A stretch of DNA of 64,000 nt, taken from the NCBI RefSeq assembly GCF_947496075.1, contig NZ_CANMBJ010000002.1:806001-870000 (forward strand). Reading direction: 5' to 3'. How positions within the stretch are numbered: the stretch's first letter is position 1; every line of letters begins with the position of its first letter. The notes under the pieces were generated by a model. It did no database searches and was not told the DNA's origin. It saw nothing but the letters and a program-made list of their open reading frames with translations. Below are positions 26,362-35,060 of this stretch, piece by piece. The DNA is from an uncultured Tateyamaria sp. Lineage in GTDB: Bacteria > Pseudomonadota > Alphaproteobacteria > Rhodobacterales > Rhodobacteraceae. The position numbers and the translations under genes are program-made.

Positions 26362-27141
26362 ATGGCCCGGCCCATCATCGGCATCATTTCGAACCACCAC
26401 GTGATCAATGACGAATACGAGGTGCAGGCGGCTGGCCTGATCAACGTGTCGGCTGTCGCAGATGTGGCCGAAGGCTTGCCCATGCTGATCCCGGCGGAGC
26501 CTGCGAAGGTGCGGATTTCCGATCTGCTGGAGCATTGTGCGGGTTTTGTGTTCACCGGCGGGCGCGCCAATGTGCACCCTGAAGAGTATGGCGAAGAGCC
26601 AACCGAGGCCCATGGGGCGTTTGACCGGAACCGGGACGGCGTGACCTTGCCCCTGATCCGTGCCTGTGTAGAGCGCGGCCAGCCCTTTCTTGGCATTTGC
26701 CGGGGTTTTCAGGAAGTGAATGTGGCCATGGGTGGCTCACTCTATCCAGAGATCCGTGATCTGCCGGGCCGCGACAACCATCGCATGCCCCCTGATGGGA
26801 CTCTGGAAGAAAAGTTTGCCTTGCGCCACGATGTGACCTTTTCCGAGGGCGGCGTGTTTCATCGTCTGATGGGGCGCCAGTCCGTGCCCACGAACACACT
26901 GCACGGGCAGGGCATCAAGACTGCTGGCCCGCGTATTGTGGTGGATGGGCATGCACCTGATGGTACGGCTGAAGCCATCTATATCGACGGTGCGCCCGGT
27001 TTTACCCTTTCGGTACAGTGGCACCCGGAGTGGAATGCCAAGTGCGATCCCGTTTCGCGCCCGTTGTTCGAGGCCTTTGGCGAGGCGTGCCGCGATTGGG
27101 CGGACGGCGGGCGCGCGCGCCCGGTTTTGCGCTCGGCTTAA
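26362..27141 (+). CDS. Class I glutamine amidotransferase-like hydrolase (C26 peptidase family)
   Basis: 259 residues from MARPIIGIISNHHVIND. Nucleophile Cys113 in GICRGFQEVNV and catalytic His in SVQWHPEWN show a gamma-glutamyl hydrolase of the PuuD type, which releases GABA or glutamine-like products from gamma-glutamyl conjugates. It may be involved in polyamine or amino-acid utilisation. No adjacent pathway genes. Confidence 0.93.
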   Translation: MARPIIGIISNHHVINDEYEVQAAGLINVSAVADVAEGLPMLIPAEPAKVRISDLLEHCAGFVFTGGRANVHPEEYGEEPTEAHGAFDRNRDGVTLPLIRACVERGQPFLGICRGFQEVNVAMGGSLYPEIRDLPGRDNHRMPPDGTLEEKFALRHDVTFSEGGVFHRLMGRQSVPTNTLHGQGIKTAGPRIVVDGHAPDGTAEAIYIDGAPGFTLSVQWHPEWNAKCDPVSRPLFEAFGEACRDWADGGRARPVLRSA

Positions 27142-27176
27142 ACGCCCGTTAACCAAGAGGTGGGCAGGGTGGCGGT

Positions 27177-27749
27177 ATGCCACGTTATGTCCGCTCTGAT
27201 TGCCCCGGTTCCACTTATTTCTTTACTGCCCGCGCCGCGCGCCGCGGCACTGATCTGTTCTTGCGCGAGATAGATCCGCTGCGTGCCGCCATGCGCAAGA
27301 CGCGGGAGAGGTATCCGTTTTCCATAGAAGAGATCGTTGTCTTGGGGGATGTCATACATACCCTGTGGCAGTTGCCCGAAGGAGATGCCGATTTTTCCAC
27401 CCGCTGGCGGATGCTGAAAAGCCTGTTTTCCCGGTCCGTAGATGCGCCGCAGGATGTTGCTGCGCTGCGTTTGCGTGCGGGCGAGAAAGGGCTGTGGCAG
27501 CGCCGCTTCTGGGAACATGTCATACGGGATGGGGATGATTTGGCGGCCCATCGGTATATGATTTTTTCGGCCCCTGTACAGGCTGGTTTGGTGAACCGCC
27601 CGGAAGACTGGCCGCATTCGTCAATTCACCGGGCCATTGCGCAGGGACGATATATTGCTGGCGGCCCTGTTGGTCGGGCATACCGCCCTTTGCCAGCGGC
27701 GGGGCGCACGGCACGTGCGCCTTACGATGCGGGAACCGCGGCCATGTAA
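27177..27749 (+). CDS. RAYT (REP-associated tyrosine transposase-like) protein, degenerate
   Basis: 190 residues. It shows the Y1 transposase / RAYT frame: MPRYVRSDCPGSTYFFTARA start, IHTLWQLPEGDADFSTRWRMLK, RRFWEHVIRDGDDLAAH, GLVNRPEDWPHSSIHR and a C-terminal basic tail. In active members the metal-binding HxH precedes the LxxLPEGD-like region; here the first His is Val59 (DVIH) and only His61 remains. The tyrosine of the DYIH-type motif appears displaced (HRYMIF: Met128 where the Tyr is expected, Tyr127 one residue earlier). It is probably catalytically impaired, though intact. Its TAA stop is inside the first palindrome of the repeat block at 27746. Confidence 0.85.
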   Translation: MPRYVRSDCPGSTYFFTARAARRGTDLFLREIDPLRAAMRKTRERYPFSIEEIVVLGDVIHTLWQLPEGDADFSTRWRMLKSLFSRSVDAPQDVAALRLRAGEKGLWQRRFWEHVIRDGDDLAAHRYMIFSAPVQAGLVNRPEDWPHSSIHRAIAQGRYIAGGPVGRAYRPLPAAGRTARAPYDAGTAAM

Positions 27750-27849
27750 GGCGGGGCTTTGCCCCGCTGACGGACATCCGAACTGCGCGATGAATTGATG
27801 TGTAAGGCGGAGGTGTCCTCCGCCATTGGCGGATCAGGATCCGCCTTAC
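27746..27849. repeat. REP-like palindrome cluster next to the RAYT gene
   Basis: Three hairpins. First: GTAAG plus GCGGGGC-TTT-GCCCCGC (27746-27767). Second: GTAAG and a GGCGGAG-GTGTC-CTCCGCC stem (27802-27824). Third: GGCGGATCAGGATCCGCC plus TTAC (27828-27849), inverted relative to the second, so the outer arms GTAAGGCGGA and TCCGCCTTAC pair perfectly over 10 bases. The GTAA/TTAC feet and head-to-tail arrangement are typical of REP/BIME elements. Both flanking gene stops (RAYT TAA at 27747-27749, SDR TAA at 27846-27848) lie within the GTAA feet. Confidence 0.8.
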
Positions 27850-28613
27850 GCTGTCTGCCCGCCAGAGATCTGGATGCATTGGCCGTTGATGCTTTGCGAT
27901 CCCGGACCGACGAGCCAAAGCGCGGCAGCAGCCACTTCGTCGGCGTCGATCAGCCGTTTGTGACGGTTGGAATCGATCATCACCTGCCGCGCGTCTTCTG
28001 TGCTCATTCCGGTGCGTTCGGCTATGGCGACCTGGTTGCGGTCGACAATCGGCGTGTCGACATATCCGGGGCAGAGCGCGTTGAAGGTGTAGGGTTGGCC
28101 CATGTAGTCCTCACTGAGGCTGCGGATCAGGCCAATCAGCCCGTGCTTGGAGGCCGAATAGGCCGCACCGCCTGGCAAACCACGCAGCCCTGCGATGGAC
28201 GAGACGGCAATCACGCGGCCCCAGTCGGTCTCGCGCATGCCAGGCAGACATGCACGGATGGTCAGGAACGCGCCGTCGAGGTTCGTGGACATCATGTTCC
28301 GCCAGAAATCCAGCTTGGTTTTGTGCAACGCCCGCCCTTCGGCGATGCCCGCATTGGGGACGCAGATCTGGATAGGACCGCGTGCTGCCACGGCCGCGTT
28401 CACCACCGTATCGACCGATGCTTCGTCCCGCACATCCATGGCGGCACCCCACAGTCCGTCGCCCGCGACCGCATCCAGGACCTCTTGCCGTCGGCCCGTG
28501 ATGGTCACCTGCGCGCCGCGCTGGGCAAGGGCGTGCGCAATGGCAAGGCCAATGCCGGTGCCACCGCCGGTGACAAGAGCGTGCTTTCCGGTCAGGGACG
28601 TATCGGATGTCAT
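27846..28613 (-). CDS. SDR oxidoreductase, 3-hydroxybutyrate-dehydrogenase-like
   Basis: 255 residues from MTSDTSLTGKHALVTGG; AAAGGAA lies 8 bases upstream. SDR with TGGGTGIG, PNAGI (the usual NNAG has Pro for the first Asn), VSSIAG and YSASK. The C-terminal half (ALCPGYVDTPIVDRNQ, GPGSQSINGQCIQISGGQ) fits 3-hydroxybutyrate or 3-hydroxyacyl-CoA dehydrogenases. It converges with the RAYT gene and ends inside the palindromes. Confidence 0.9.
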   Translation of the reverse strand: MTSDTSLTGKHALVTGGGTGIGLAIAHALAQRGAQVTITGRRQEVLDAVAGDGLWGAAMDVRDEASVDTVVNAAVAARGPIQICVPNAGIAEGRALHKTKLDFWRNMMSTNLDGAFLTIRACLPGMRETDWGRVIAVSSIAGLRGLPGGAAYSASKHGLIGLIRSLSEDYMGQPYTFNALCPGYVDTPIVDRNQVAIAERTGMSTEDARQVMIDSNRHKRLIDADEVAAAALWLVGPGSQSINGQCIQISGGQTA

Positions 28614-28781
28614 GATGGTGTTCCTTTTTGTGCCAAGGAGTGGACCGAGATTGGGCCGTTTGCGCTGAAGGATCAATCACAATCCACCGGTTGAATGCGC
28701 CATTGGTCGCGGTTTCTTTGCAAGGCGTTGACAGTGGCGCGCATTTTCTCTTCAGGTACATCCACTTCTCTTGTGTGCCCA

Positions 28782-29234
28782 ATGATCAGCCTATTGCATA
28801 TCCCTCCGGTCTGGCTTGTGTTCTGCGTGTTTCTGGCGTGGTGCCAAGGACGCTATCTGCCGCTTGGGATGAGTGTGGATCACCCGGTGACGCACATGAT
28901 GGCAGGTCTGATGATTGGTGCGGGTTTGCTTTTGATGGCAGCGGCGTTGCGCGCGTTCTGGCGGCACAAGACAACGGTGATCCCGCACCAGGAGCCGCAG
29001 CGCTTGATCACCGATGGCGTTTTTGCCCGCACCCGAAATCCGATCTATCTGGGCGACACACTCCTTCTTGCGGGTTTGATCCTTCGCTTTGACGCGGTTC
29101 CATCCCTGGTGTTGGTTCCGGCCTTTGTCTGGTGGATTGAGCACCAGTTCATCATCCCGGAAGAGGACCGGATGCGCCGCATTTTCAGAGCGGAGTTTGC
29201 GCGCTACGAACAAAAAGTGCGCAGGTGGGTCTGA
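28782..29234 (+). CDS. Isoprenylcysteine methyltransferase-type membrane protein
   Basis: 150 residues from MISLLHIPPVWLVFCVF. Four hydrophobic stretches and the C-terminal signature VFARTRNPIYLGDTLLLAGLIL followed by IPEEDRMRRIFRAEFARYEQKVRRW identify the ICMT/PEMT-like family of integral membrane methyltransferases. Possible targets are lipids or small hydrophobic compounds; the bacterial role is not established. Confidence 0.85.
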   Translation: MISLLHIPPVWLVFCVFLAWCQGRYLPLGMSVDHPVTHMMAGLMIGAGLLLMAAALRAFWRHKTTVIPHQEPQRLITDGVFARTRNPIYLGDTLLLAGLILRFDAVPSLVLVPAFVWWIEHQFIIPEEDRMRRIFRAEFARYEQKVRRWV

Positions 29235-29380
29235 AATTTTTCGAATCTTACTTTTATGACGCAGGGGCGCTTCTTGTATCTCGGGGATGGGTTGGGTAGT
29301 GGACAGCTTACGGCGCTGCGCCACATCGCCTTTGGGTTAAGCGCGAAATTGACTGCCACGAACGGATGGGGGTTCTTCGA

Positions 29381-30955
29381 ATGAAGATCGGAACACCAAA
29401 AGAGATATTTGAGGGAGAGCGCCGCGTCGCCATGACGCCGGAGAGTGCCGCAGCCCTGCAAAAGCTGGGTCACGACTGCGTTGTCGAGACGGGGGCGGGG
29501 GCCGAGGCCGGGTTTTCCGATGCCGATTACAAGGCGGCCGGTGTCGAGGTGGTCAAGACCGCAGCCGCCCTTTGGAAAGCCGCAGATGTGGTTGCCAAGG
29601 TACGCGCGCCTGACGCGACCGAGATGAAGCGCCTGCGCGAAGATCAAACCCTGATTTCGTTCTTCAGCCCCGTGGCCGACGAGGCCAAGATGGCCTCTGC
29701 CGCCAAGAAGGGTGCCACTGTTGTGGCGATGGAGATGATCCCCCGCATCAGCCGCGCCCAGAAGATGGACGCGCTGTCATCCATGGCGAACATTGCGGGC
29801 TACCGTGCCGTCATCGAGGCGGGCAACAACTTTGGCCGCTTCTTTACCGGACAGATCACTGCCGCCGGTAAGGTCCCACCGGCCAAGGTTCTGGTGGTCG
29901 GTGCCGGTGTGGCCGGTCTGGCCGCCATTGGGACGTCGACCAGCCTTGGCGCCATCACATACGCCTTTGACGTGCGGCCCGAAGTGGCTGAGCAGGTTGA
30001 ATCGATGGGGGCCGAGTTCGTTTATCTCGATTTCGAGGAAGAGCAGCAGGACGGATCGTCGTCCGGCGGCTACGCCTCTGTTTCTTCGCCTGAATTCCGC
30101 GAAGCGCAGCTGGCTAAGTTTCGGGAATTGGCACCGGAGATGGACATTGTCATCACCACGGCCCTGATTCCGAACCGCGAAGCGCCGGAGCTGTGGACCG
30201 AGGACATGGTGAAAGCCATGAAACCCGGTTCGGTCATTGTGGACCTCGCGGCGGAAAAGGGCGGGAACTGCAAGCTGACCGTCGCGGATGAGAAGATCGT
30301 GACCGACAATGGCGTGACCATCATCGGCTACACCGACTTCCCCAGCCGCATGGCGACGCAGTCATCGAGCCTTTATGCCACGAACATCCGTCATCTGATG
30401 ACGGACCTGACGCCGGAAAAAGACGGTGTCATCAACCATGACATGGAAGATGACGTGATCCGTGGCGCGACGATCGCCCACGCAAACGAAGTCACGTTCC
30501 CACCGCCACCGCCCAAGGTGGCCGCGATTGCCGCAGCCCCGAAAAAGGAAGCGGCAAAGGAACTGACGCCTGAAGAAAAACGCGCTGCAGAAGTTCTGGC
30601 GTTCAAGGCCCAGACGAAGAACCAGGTCACCTTGCTGGCCATTGGTGGCGGGTTGGTGCTGCTCGCAGGGCTTTATACCCCGGCCAGCTTCATGCAGCAC
30701 TTTATCGTCTTCGTACTGAGCGTCTTTATCGGCTTCCAGGTGATCTGGGGCGTGGCGCACAGTCTGCACACACCGCTTATGGCGGTGACAAACGCCATTT
30801 CGTCCATCGTGATCCTTGGCGCACTCATACAGATCGGATCAAGTTCAGGGGTCATCACGTTCCTGGCGATATTCGGGATATTCATGGCAGCCATCAACAT
30901 CTTCGGTGGCTTCCTCGTGACACGGCGCATGCTCGCCATGTTCCAGAAATCGTAA
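29381..30955 (+). CDS. pntA: NAD(P) transhydrogenase subunit alpha
   Basis: 524 residues from MKIGTPKEIFEGERRVAMTPE. Proton-translocating transhydrogenase: NAD-binding domain I (FGRFFTGQITAAGKVPPAKV, VVGAGVAGLAAI, MATQSSSLYATNIRHL), a charged Ala/Pro linker, then four membrane segments. The fused form has the NAD domain and membrane domain in one chain. pntB starts 15 bases downstream. The enzyme makes NADPH from NADH driven by the proton gradient. Confidence 0.97.
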   Translation: MKIGTPKEIFEGERRVAMTPESAAALQKLGHDCVVETGAGAEAGFSDADYKAAGVEVVKTAAALWKAADVVAKVRAPDATEMKRLREDQTLISFFSPVADEAKMASAAKKGATVVAMEMIPRISRAQKMDALSSMANIAGYRAVIEAGNNFGRFFTGQITAAGKVPPAKVLVVGAGVAGLAAIGTSTSLGAITYAFDVRPEVAEQVESMGAEFVYLDFEEEQQDGSSSGGYASVSSPEFREAQLAKFRELAPEMDIVITTALIPNREAPELWTEDMVKAMKPGSVIVDLAAEKGGNCKLTVADEKIVTDNGVTIIGYTDFPSRMATQSSSLYATNIRHLMTDLTPEKDGVINHDMEDDVIRGATIAHANEVTFPPPPPKVAAIAAAPKKEAAKELTPEEKRAAEVLAFKAQTKNQVTLLAIGGGLVLLAGLYTPASFMQHFIVFVLSVFIGFQVIWGVAHSLHTPLMAVTNAISSIVILGALIQIGSSSGVITFLAIFGIFMAAINIFGGFLVTRRMLAMFQKS

Positions 30956-30970
30956 GTAGGGGCGGGAACT

Positions 30971-32467
30971 ATGGAACTCGGATTTACTACCGCCGCGTAC
31001 GCTGTTGCGGCTGTTCTTTTCATTCTGTCCCTGGGCGGTCTGTCCGGTCAGGAAAGCGCCAAGCGGGCCGTCTGGTATGGCATCGTGGGCATGTTCATCG
31101 CTGTAGTGGCGACGTTGATCGGTCCGGGATCGGGTCTGTGGCTGTTGTCGCTGGTTCTGATCGCCGGTGGTGCTGTCGTCGGCTATCAACTCGCCACCAA
31201 GGTCGAGATGACGCAGATGCCCGAGCTTGTGGCTGGTATGCACGCCCTTGTGGGGCTGGCCGCCGTCTTCATTGGCTTCAACGCGCATATCATGATCGGC
31301 TACGTGGATAACCATCTGGCCGAGAACGGGGCACAACTGGGCGGCGCGTTGGCAAATGGCACGTGGATTCAGTCGGTCGAAAAGGCTGTGCTTGAGCCGC
31401 TTTCGGCCTTTGGTCAGCTCATCGCCAAGAAGACAACCGTTGAGATTACGATCCTGAAAATCGAGCTGGTGCTGGGTGTCTGGATCGGTGCGGTCACATT
31501 TACCGGGTCCTACGTGGCCTGGGGCAAGCTGTCGGGCAGGGTCGACTCTGCGGCGACCAAGCTGCCGGGCGGGCACATGCTGAACGCCGCTGCTGCCGGT
31601 GCGTCGCTGATCCTTGCCATCATCTACTTCGCCACGGGTGGATTGCTGCCGCTGGTTCTGCTGACGCTGCTGGCGCTGTTCATTGGTTGGCACCTGATCA
31701 TGGGCATTGGCGGGGCGGATATGCCGGTCGTGGTGTCGATGCTGAACAGCTATTCCGGCTGGGCGGCAGCGGCCATCGGTTTCAGCCTTGGCAATGACCT
31801 CTTGATCGTTGTGGGTGCGCTTGTGGGCTCGTCCGGTGCCATCCTGTCCTACATCATGTGTAAGGCGATGAACCGGTCCTTTGTCTCTGTCATTCTGGGC
31901 GGCTTTGGTGGCCCGGCAGGGGAGCAGATGGCCGTTGAAGGTGAGCAGATCGCTATTGAAGCAGATGGCGTCGCCACGGCCCTGAACGAGGCCGATAGCG
32001 TCATTATCATCCCGGGCTACGGCATGGCCGTGGCGCAAGCCCAGCAAGGTGTGGCCGAGTTGACGCGCAAGCTGCGCGCTGCGGGCAAGGAGGTTCGCTT
32101 TGCGATCCACCCCGTTGCGGGTCGTTTGCCGGGTCACATGAACGTGCTGCTGGCCGAGGCGAAGGTGCCTTACGACATCGTGCTGGAGATGGACGAGATC
32201 AATGACGACTTCCCGGACACGGATGTGGCCATCGTTATCGGCTCGAACGACATCGTGAACCCGGCCGCACAGGACGATCCCAACAGCCCCATCGCAGGTA
32301 TGCCAGTGCTTGAATGCTGGAAGGCCAAGCAGGTGTTCGTGTCCAAGCGTGGGCAGGGCACCGGGTATTCCGGCATCGAGAACCCGCTGTTCTTCAAGGA
32401 GAATACGCGCATGTTCTACGGTGATGCCAAGCAGTCCATCGACAAGCTGTTGCCGATGATCGATTGA
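30971..32467 (+). CDS. pntB: NAD(P) transhydrogenase subunit beta
   Basis: 498 residues. N-terminal membrane domain II (about 8 segments), then the NADP-binding domain III with [62 protein letters not shown] and [19 protein letters not shown]. It forms the transhydrogenase with PntA in the inner membrane. A strong terminator follows. Confidence 0.98.
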   Translation: MELGFTTAAYAVAAVLFILSLGGLSGQESAKRAVWYGIVGMFIAVVATLIGPGSGLWLLSLVLIAGGAVVGYQLATKVEMTQMPELVAGMHALVGLAAVFIGFNAHIMIGYVDNHLAENGAQLGGALANGTWIQSVEKAVLEPLSAFGQLIAKKTTVEITILKIELVLGVWIGAVTFTGSYVAWGKLSGRVDSAATKLPGGHMLNAAAAGASLILAIIYFATGGLLPLVLLTLLALFIGWHLIMGIGGADMPVVVSMLNSYSGWAAAAIGFSLGNDLLIVVGALVGSSGAILSYIMCKAMNRSFVSVILGGFGGPAGEQMAVEGEQIAIEADGVATALNEADSVIIIPGYGMAVAQAQQGVAELTRKLRAAGKEVRFAIHPVAGRLPGHMNVLLAEAKVPYDIVLEMDEINDDFPDTDVAIVIGSNDIVNPAAQDDPNSPIAGMPVLECWKAKQVFVSKRGQGTGYSGIENPLFFKENTRMFYGDAKQSIDKLLPMID

Positions 32468-32493
32468 CGGACCTCCATTCGCATTGAGTCAGG

Positions 32494-32521
32494 AAGGCGG
32501 GTCGATTGGCCCGCCTTTTTT
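32494..32521 (+). terminator. Rho-independent terminator after pntB
   Basis: AAGGCGGG-TCGATTGG-CCCGCCTT hairpin with 8-base stem, followed directly by a run of T. About 27 bases after the pntB stop and on its strand. Confidence 0.92.
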
Positions 32522-32659
32522 GATTCCGGGTGCACCGAAGGGGGTTGAATGACTTCGGTATACCATTGCACCCCGATAAGCCATTGATAAGATATGATAA
32601 TCTTGGTTGACTTTGGCTGATTTGATATTATTTGGGCAATACTAATCATCGGAGCGAGC

Positions 32660-33943
32660 ATGGCCCCTATCGAAGATCATCCCCTGCGCTATCAACTGGC
32701 GAATGAGCTACATGCCCGCCCGTTTCCGTCCATGCGCGCGCCGTGTGCTGCGGCTTATGTCGCGTTCAAGCAGCCGGAGATGGCGGTCAACCGCGACCGC
32801 GCCAAGGATGTTGCGCATTTGCAGGCTTTGCTGGATCGCCACGGGGCACCGCATCCGCAGCCGGGGGCCACGCACTACTATGGGCAGATCGGGCGGCATT
32901 GGCTGAAATGGGAACAGCATACCGAGTTTGTGACCTACACCATCTTTTCGGATGGGGTCGAAGATCGCCCCTTTGACGCCCGTGCGTTCGAACCGTTTCC
33001 GCAAGAATGGCTGGAAGCCGCGCCAGGTCAGCGTTTTACATCGGTCCTCATTCGGGTTGAACCACGACCGGAAGAGGCAGAGATTAAAAACCGTTTGCTG
33101 GACTGGTTTGTGCCGGAAAGCTTGGCCGTCAGCTCTGTCTTGGATGATGCCGCTGTCATTGCTGGGGATTTTCGGATCGATCAGAATGGCAATATGCGCT
33201 TCGCCGCCTTCATTTCTGAACAGACGGGCCAGCGGCGCGTCGGGCGGATCGTACAACGCCTGTGCGAGATCGAGACATACAAATCCATGTCGATGCTGGG
33301 CTTTGCCCGCGCCCGCACGACCGGTGCGCAGTTGACCGCACTCGACACCCGGTTGATCGAATTGGTCGAGAGCATGTCGGGCGAACATGCGGAAGCCGAA
33401 GAGACCCTGCGGGCGCTGTTGTCCATTTCCGCAGAGCTGGAAAGCCTGTCGGCGCAATCTTCGTTTCGTATCGGGGCTACCCGGGCCTATGAGGCTATTG
33501 TGAACGAGCGGATCGAAGCCTTGCGCGAGGATCGCTACCAGGGACGCCAAACCTTTGCCGAGTTCATGATGCGCAGGTATCAGCCCGCGATGCGAACGGT
33601 GCAGTCCACCGAGCGGCGGTTGGCCGCCATGTCGGACCGCAGTGTGCGCGCCGCAGACCTATTACGGACACAGGTGGACGTGGAGCGGTCTGCCCAGAAC
33701 CAGGCACTTCTTGAAAGCATGGACCGGCGGTCGGACCTGCAGATGCGCTTGCAGCGTACCGTCGAAGGGTTTTCGGCCGTGGCCATCAGTTACTACTCGG
33801 TGTCGTTGCTGTCGTACCTGTTCTACTCGCTGGAAGCGACGACAGGTGTGTCAAAGAATCTGATGACCGCTTTGATCACGGTGCCTGTGGTGTTCCTTGT
33901 CTGGACGGCGATCAAGCGCTTGAAGAGCAAGGTGGAGCGCTAG
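32660..33943 (+). CDS. DUF3422 family membrane protein
   Basis: 427 residues from MAPIEDHPLRYQLANELHARPFP, the characteristic DUF3422 opening. The middle is a long helical region (about residues 225-375). Two hydrophobic segments close the protein (about 375-418: AISYYSVSLLSYLFYSL, ALITVPVVFLVWTAI) with a short basic tail, so it probably sits in the inner membrane with a large soluble N-terminal part. Function unknown. It starts about 140 bases after the pntB terminator. Confidence 0.93.
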   Translation: MAPIEDHPLRYQLANELHARPFPSMRAPCAAAYVAFKQPEMAVNRDRAKDVAHLQALLDRHGAPHPQPGATHYYGQIGRHWLKWEQHTEFVTYTIFSDGVEDRPFDARAFEPFPQEWLEAAPGQRFTSVLIRVEPRPEEAEIKNRLLDWFVPESLAVSSVLDDAAVIAGDFRIDQNGNMRFAAFISEQTGQRRVGRIVQRLCEIETYKSMSMLGFARARTTGAQLTALDTRLIELVESMSGEHAEAEETLRALLSISAELESLSAQSSFRIGATRAYEAIVNERIEALREDRYQGRQTFAEFMMRRYQPAMRTVQSTERRLAAMSDRSVRAADLLRTQVDVERSAQNQALLESMDRRSDLQMRLQRTVEGFSAVAISYYSVSLLSYLFYSLEATTGVSKNLMTALITVPVVFLVWTAIKRLKSKVER

Positions 33944-33954
33944 GGACGGGGTCG

Positions 33955-33999
33955 GACGCTGTTTGCCTTTGGCAAATGCGCCCCGCCCGCCGTCCCTTT
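33955..33999. repeat. Dispersed intergenic repeat, second family, copy X
   Basis: GACGCT, a TTTGCC-TTT-GGCAAA hairpin, then CGCCCCGCCCGCCGTCCCTT. It aligns base for base with few differences to 45469-45510 (copy Y). In both places it directly follows a plus-strand stop and precedes a minus-strand stop. Here the flanking GGGACGG and CCGTCCC can also pair, making a large stem. Confidence 0.8.
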
Positions 34000-34030
34000 G
34001 CCTATGTGCTACATTGGCTGAAACCGAGGA

Positions 34031-34087
34031 GGGGGCGCTGCCCCCGCGGCTTTGCCGCCCCCCCTGTGGTATTTGTAGTCAGAAGAA
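34031..34087. repeat. Intergenic hairpin-plus-tail repeat, copy D
   Basis: GGGGGC-GCT-GCCCCC (34031-34045), immediately followed by GCGGC-TTT-GCCGC, then the tail TATTTGTAGTCAGAAGAA at 34070-34087, which differs from copies A and C at two bases. It fills the convergent gap together with copy X, ending 1 base before the permease stop. Confidence 0.85.
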
Positions 34088-34088
34088 A

Positions 34089-35060
34089 TCAGCGGCCGCG
34101 AATGCGTGGATCGAGAGCGTCGCGCAGGCCGTCGCCGAGATAGTTTACACCCAGGACCGTTAGCGAGATCAGGATACCCGGCAGCACAACGCGTTCGGGG
34201 TACTGCTCCATCCGTTGCACGGCGTCGGCCAGCAGTTTGCCCCATGTCGGGAAGTCGGACGGGAAGCCGACGCCAAGGAAGCTGAGCGCGCTTTCGGTGA
34301 TGATCGCCGTTGCGAGGCCCAGAGTGGCAGAGACCATAATCGGGGAGACCACGTTGGGCAGCAGATGCCGCCGGATGATCTTGCCCGAGGTGGTGCCTAT
34401 GGAGCGGGCGGCGAGGATGAACTCGCGCTCCTTGAGCGCCAGAATGTCGCCGCGCACGATGCGCGCTGTTTGCATCCAACTGGTCAGGCCCACGACGCCT
34501 ACGATCAGGATGAACATGCCGCCTTCGGGGCCGAAATTGGCCCTGAGCGGTTCGCGGAACAGGGTTACGGCCACCAGCAGCAGCGGCAGGATGGGCAGGG
34601 ACAGGACGAGGTCTGTGAAGCGCATCAGCCAGAAGTCAGCCTTCTTGAAATACCCGGCGATCACGCCAATTGAGGTGCCGATCAGCAGCGCAAGGACCAT
34701 CGCGGCCCAGCCGACGGCCATGGAGGCGCGCCCGCCGGCGATCAAGTTGGCCAGGATATCACGGCCCAGATTGTCGGTCCCGAGAGGCCGGAACCACCCG
34801 ACCTTGGCGTCGCCATTCCAGAGGGCCACGTAGATGGGCCGCATATCCTTGTTCCGGATATCCAGCTTTTGCGGATCGACCTGCCAGATGTATGGCCCGA
34901 GGATCACCGCCAGGGTGATGAACACGAGGAAGCCACCGCCAAAGAGCGCGCCCTTGTGCCGTTTGAACTGGTCCCACACATCCTTCCACTGGCTGCGGGG
35001 CGCTTTTGGCGGCTCCTTGTCCTGGAGCGCGGCATAGGGGTCTGCTGCTTGATCAGTCAT
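34089..35060 (-). CDS. Peptide ABC transporter permease, DppC type
   Basis: 323 residues from MTDQAADPYAALQ. BPD-type permease of the OppC/DppC group, with an N-terminal cytoplasmic tail, about six membrane segments, PLGTDNLGRDILANLIAGGRASM and the coupling (EAA) loop EFILAARSIGTTSGKIIRRHLLPNV. It overlaps the DppB-type gene by 8 bases. With the binding protein and the ATPase across the divergent promoter it forms one importer. Confidence 0.95.
   Translation of the reverse strand: MTDQAADPYAALQDKEPPKAPRSQWKDVWDQFKRHKGALFGGGFLVFITLAVILGPYIWQVDPQKLDIRNKDMRPIYVALWNGDAKVGWFRPLGTDNLGRDILANLIAGGRASMAVGWAAMVLALLIGTSIGVIAGYFKKADFWLMRFTDLVLSLPILPLLLVAVTLFREPLRANFGPEGGMFILIVGVVGLTSWMQTARIVRGDILALKEREFILAARSIGTTSGKIIRRHLLPNVVSPIMVSATLGLATAIITESALSFLGVGFPSDFPTWGKLLADAVQRMEQYPERVVLPGILISLTVLGVNYLGDGLRDALDPRIRGR

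Noticed and set aside
30845..32137. 430-residue minus-strand open frame
   Set aside because: Antisense to pntA/pntB; His/Gln/Arg-rich, no motif.
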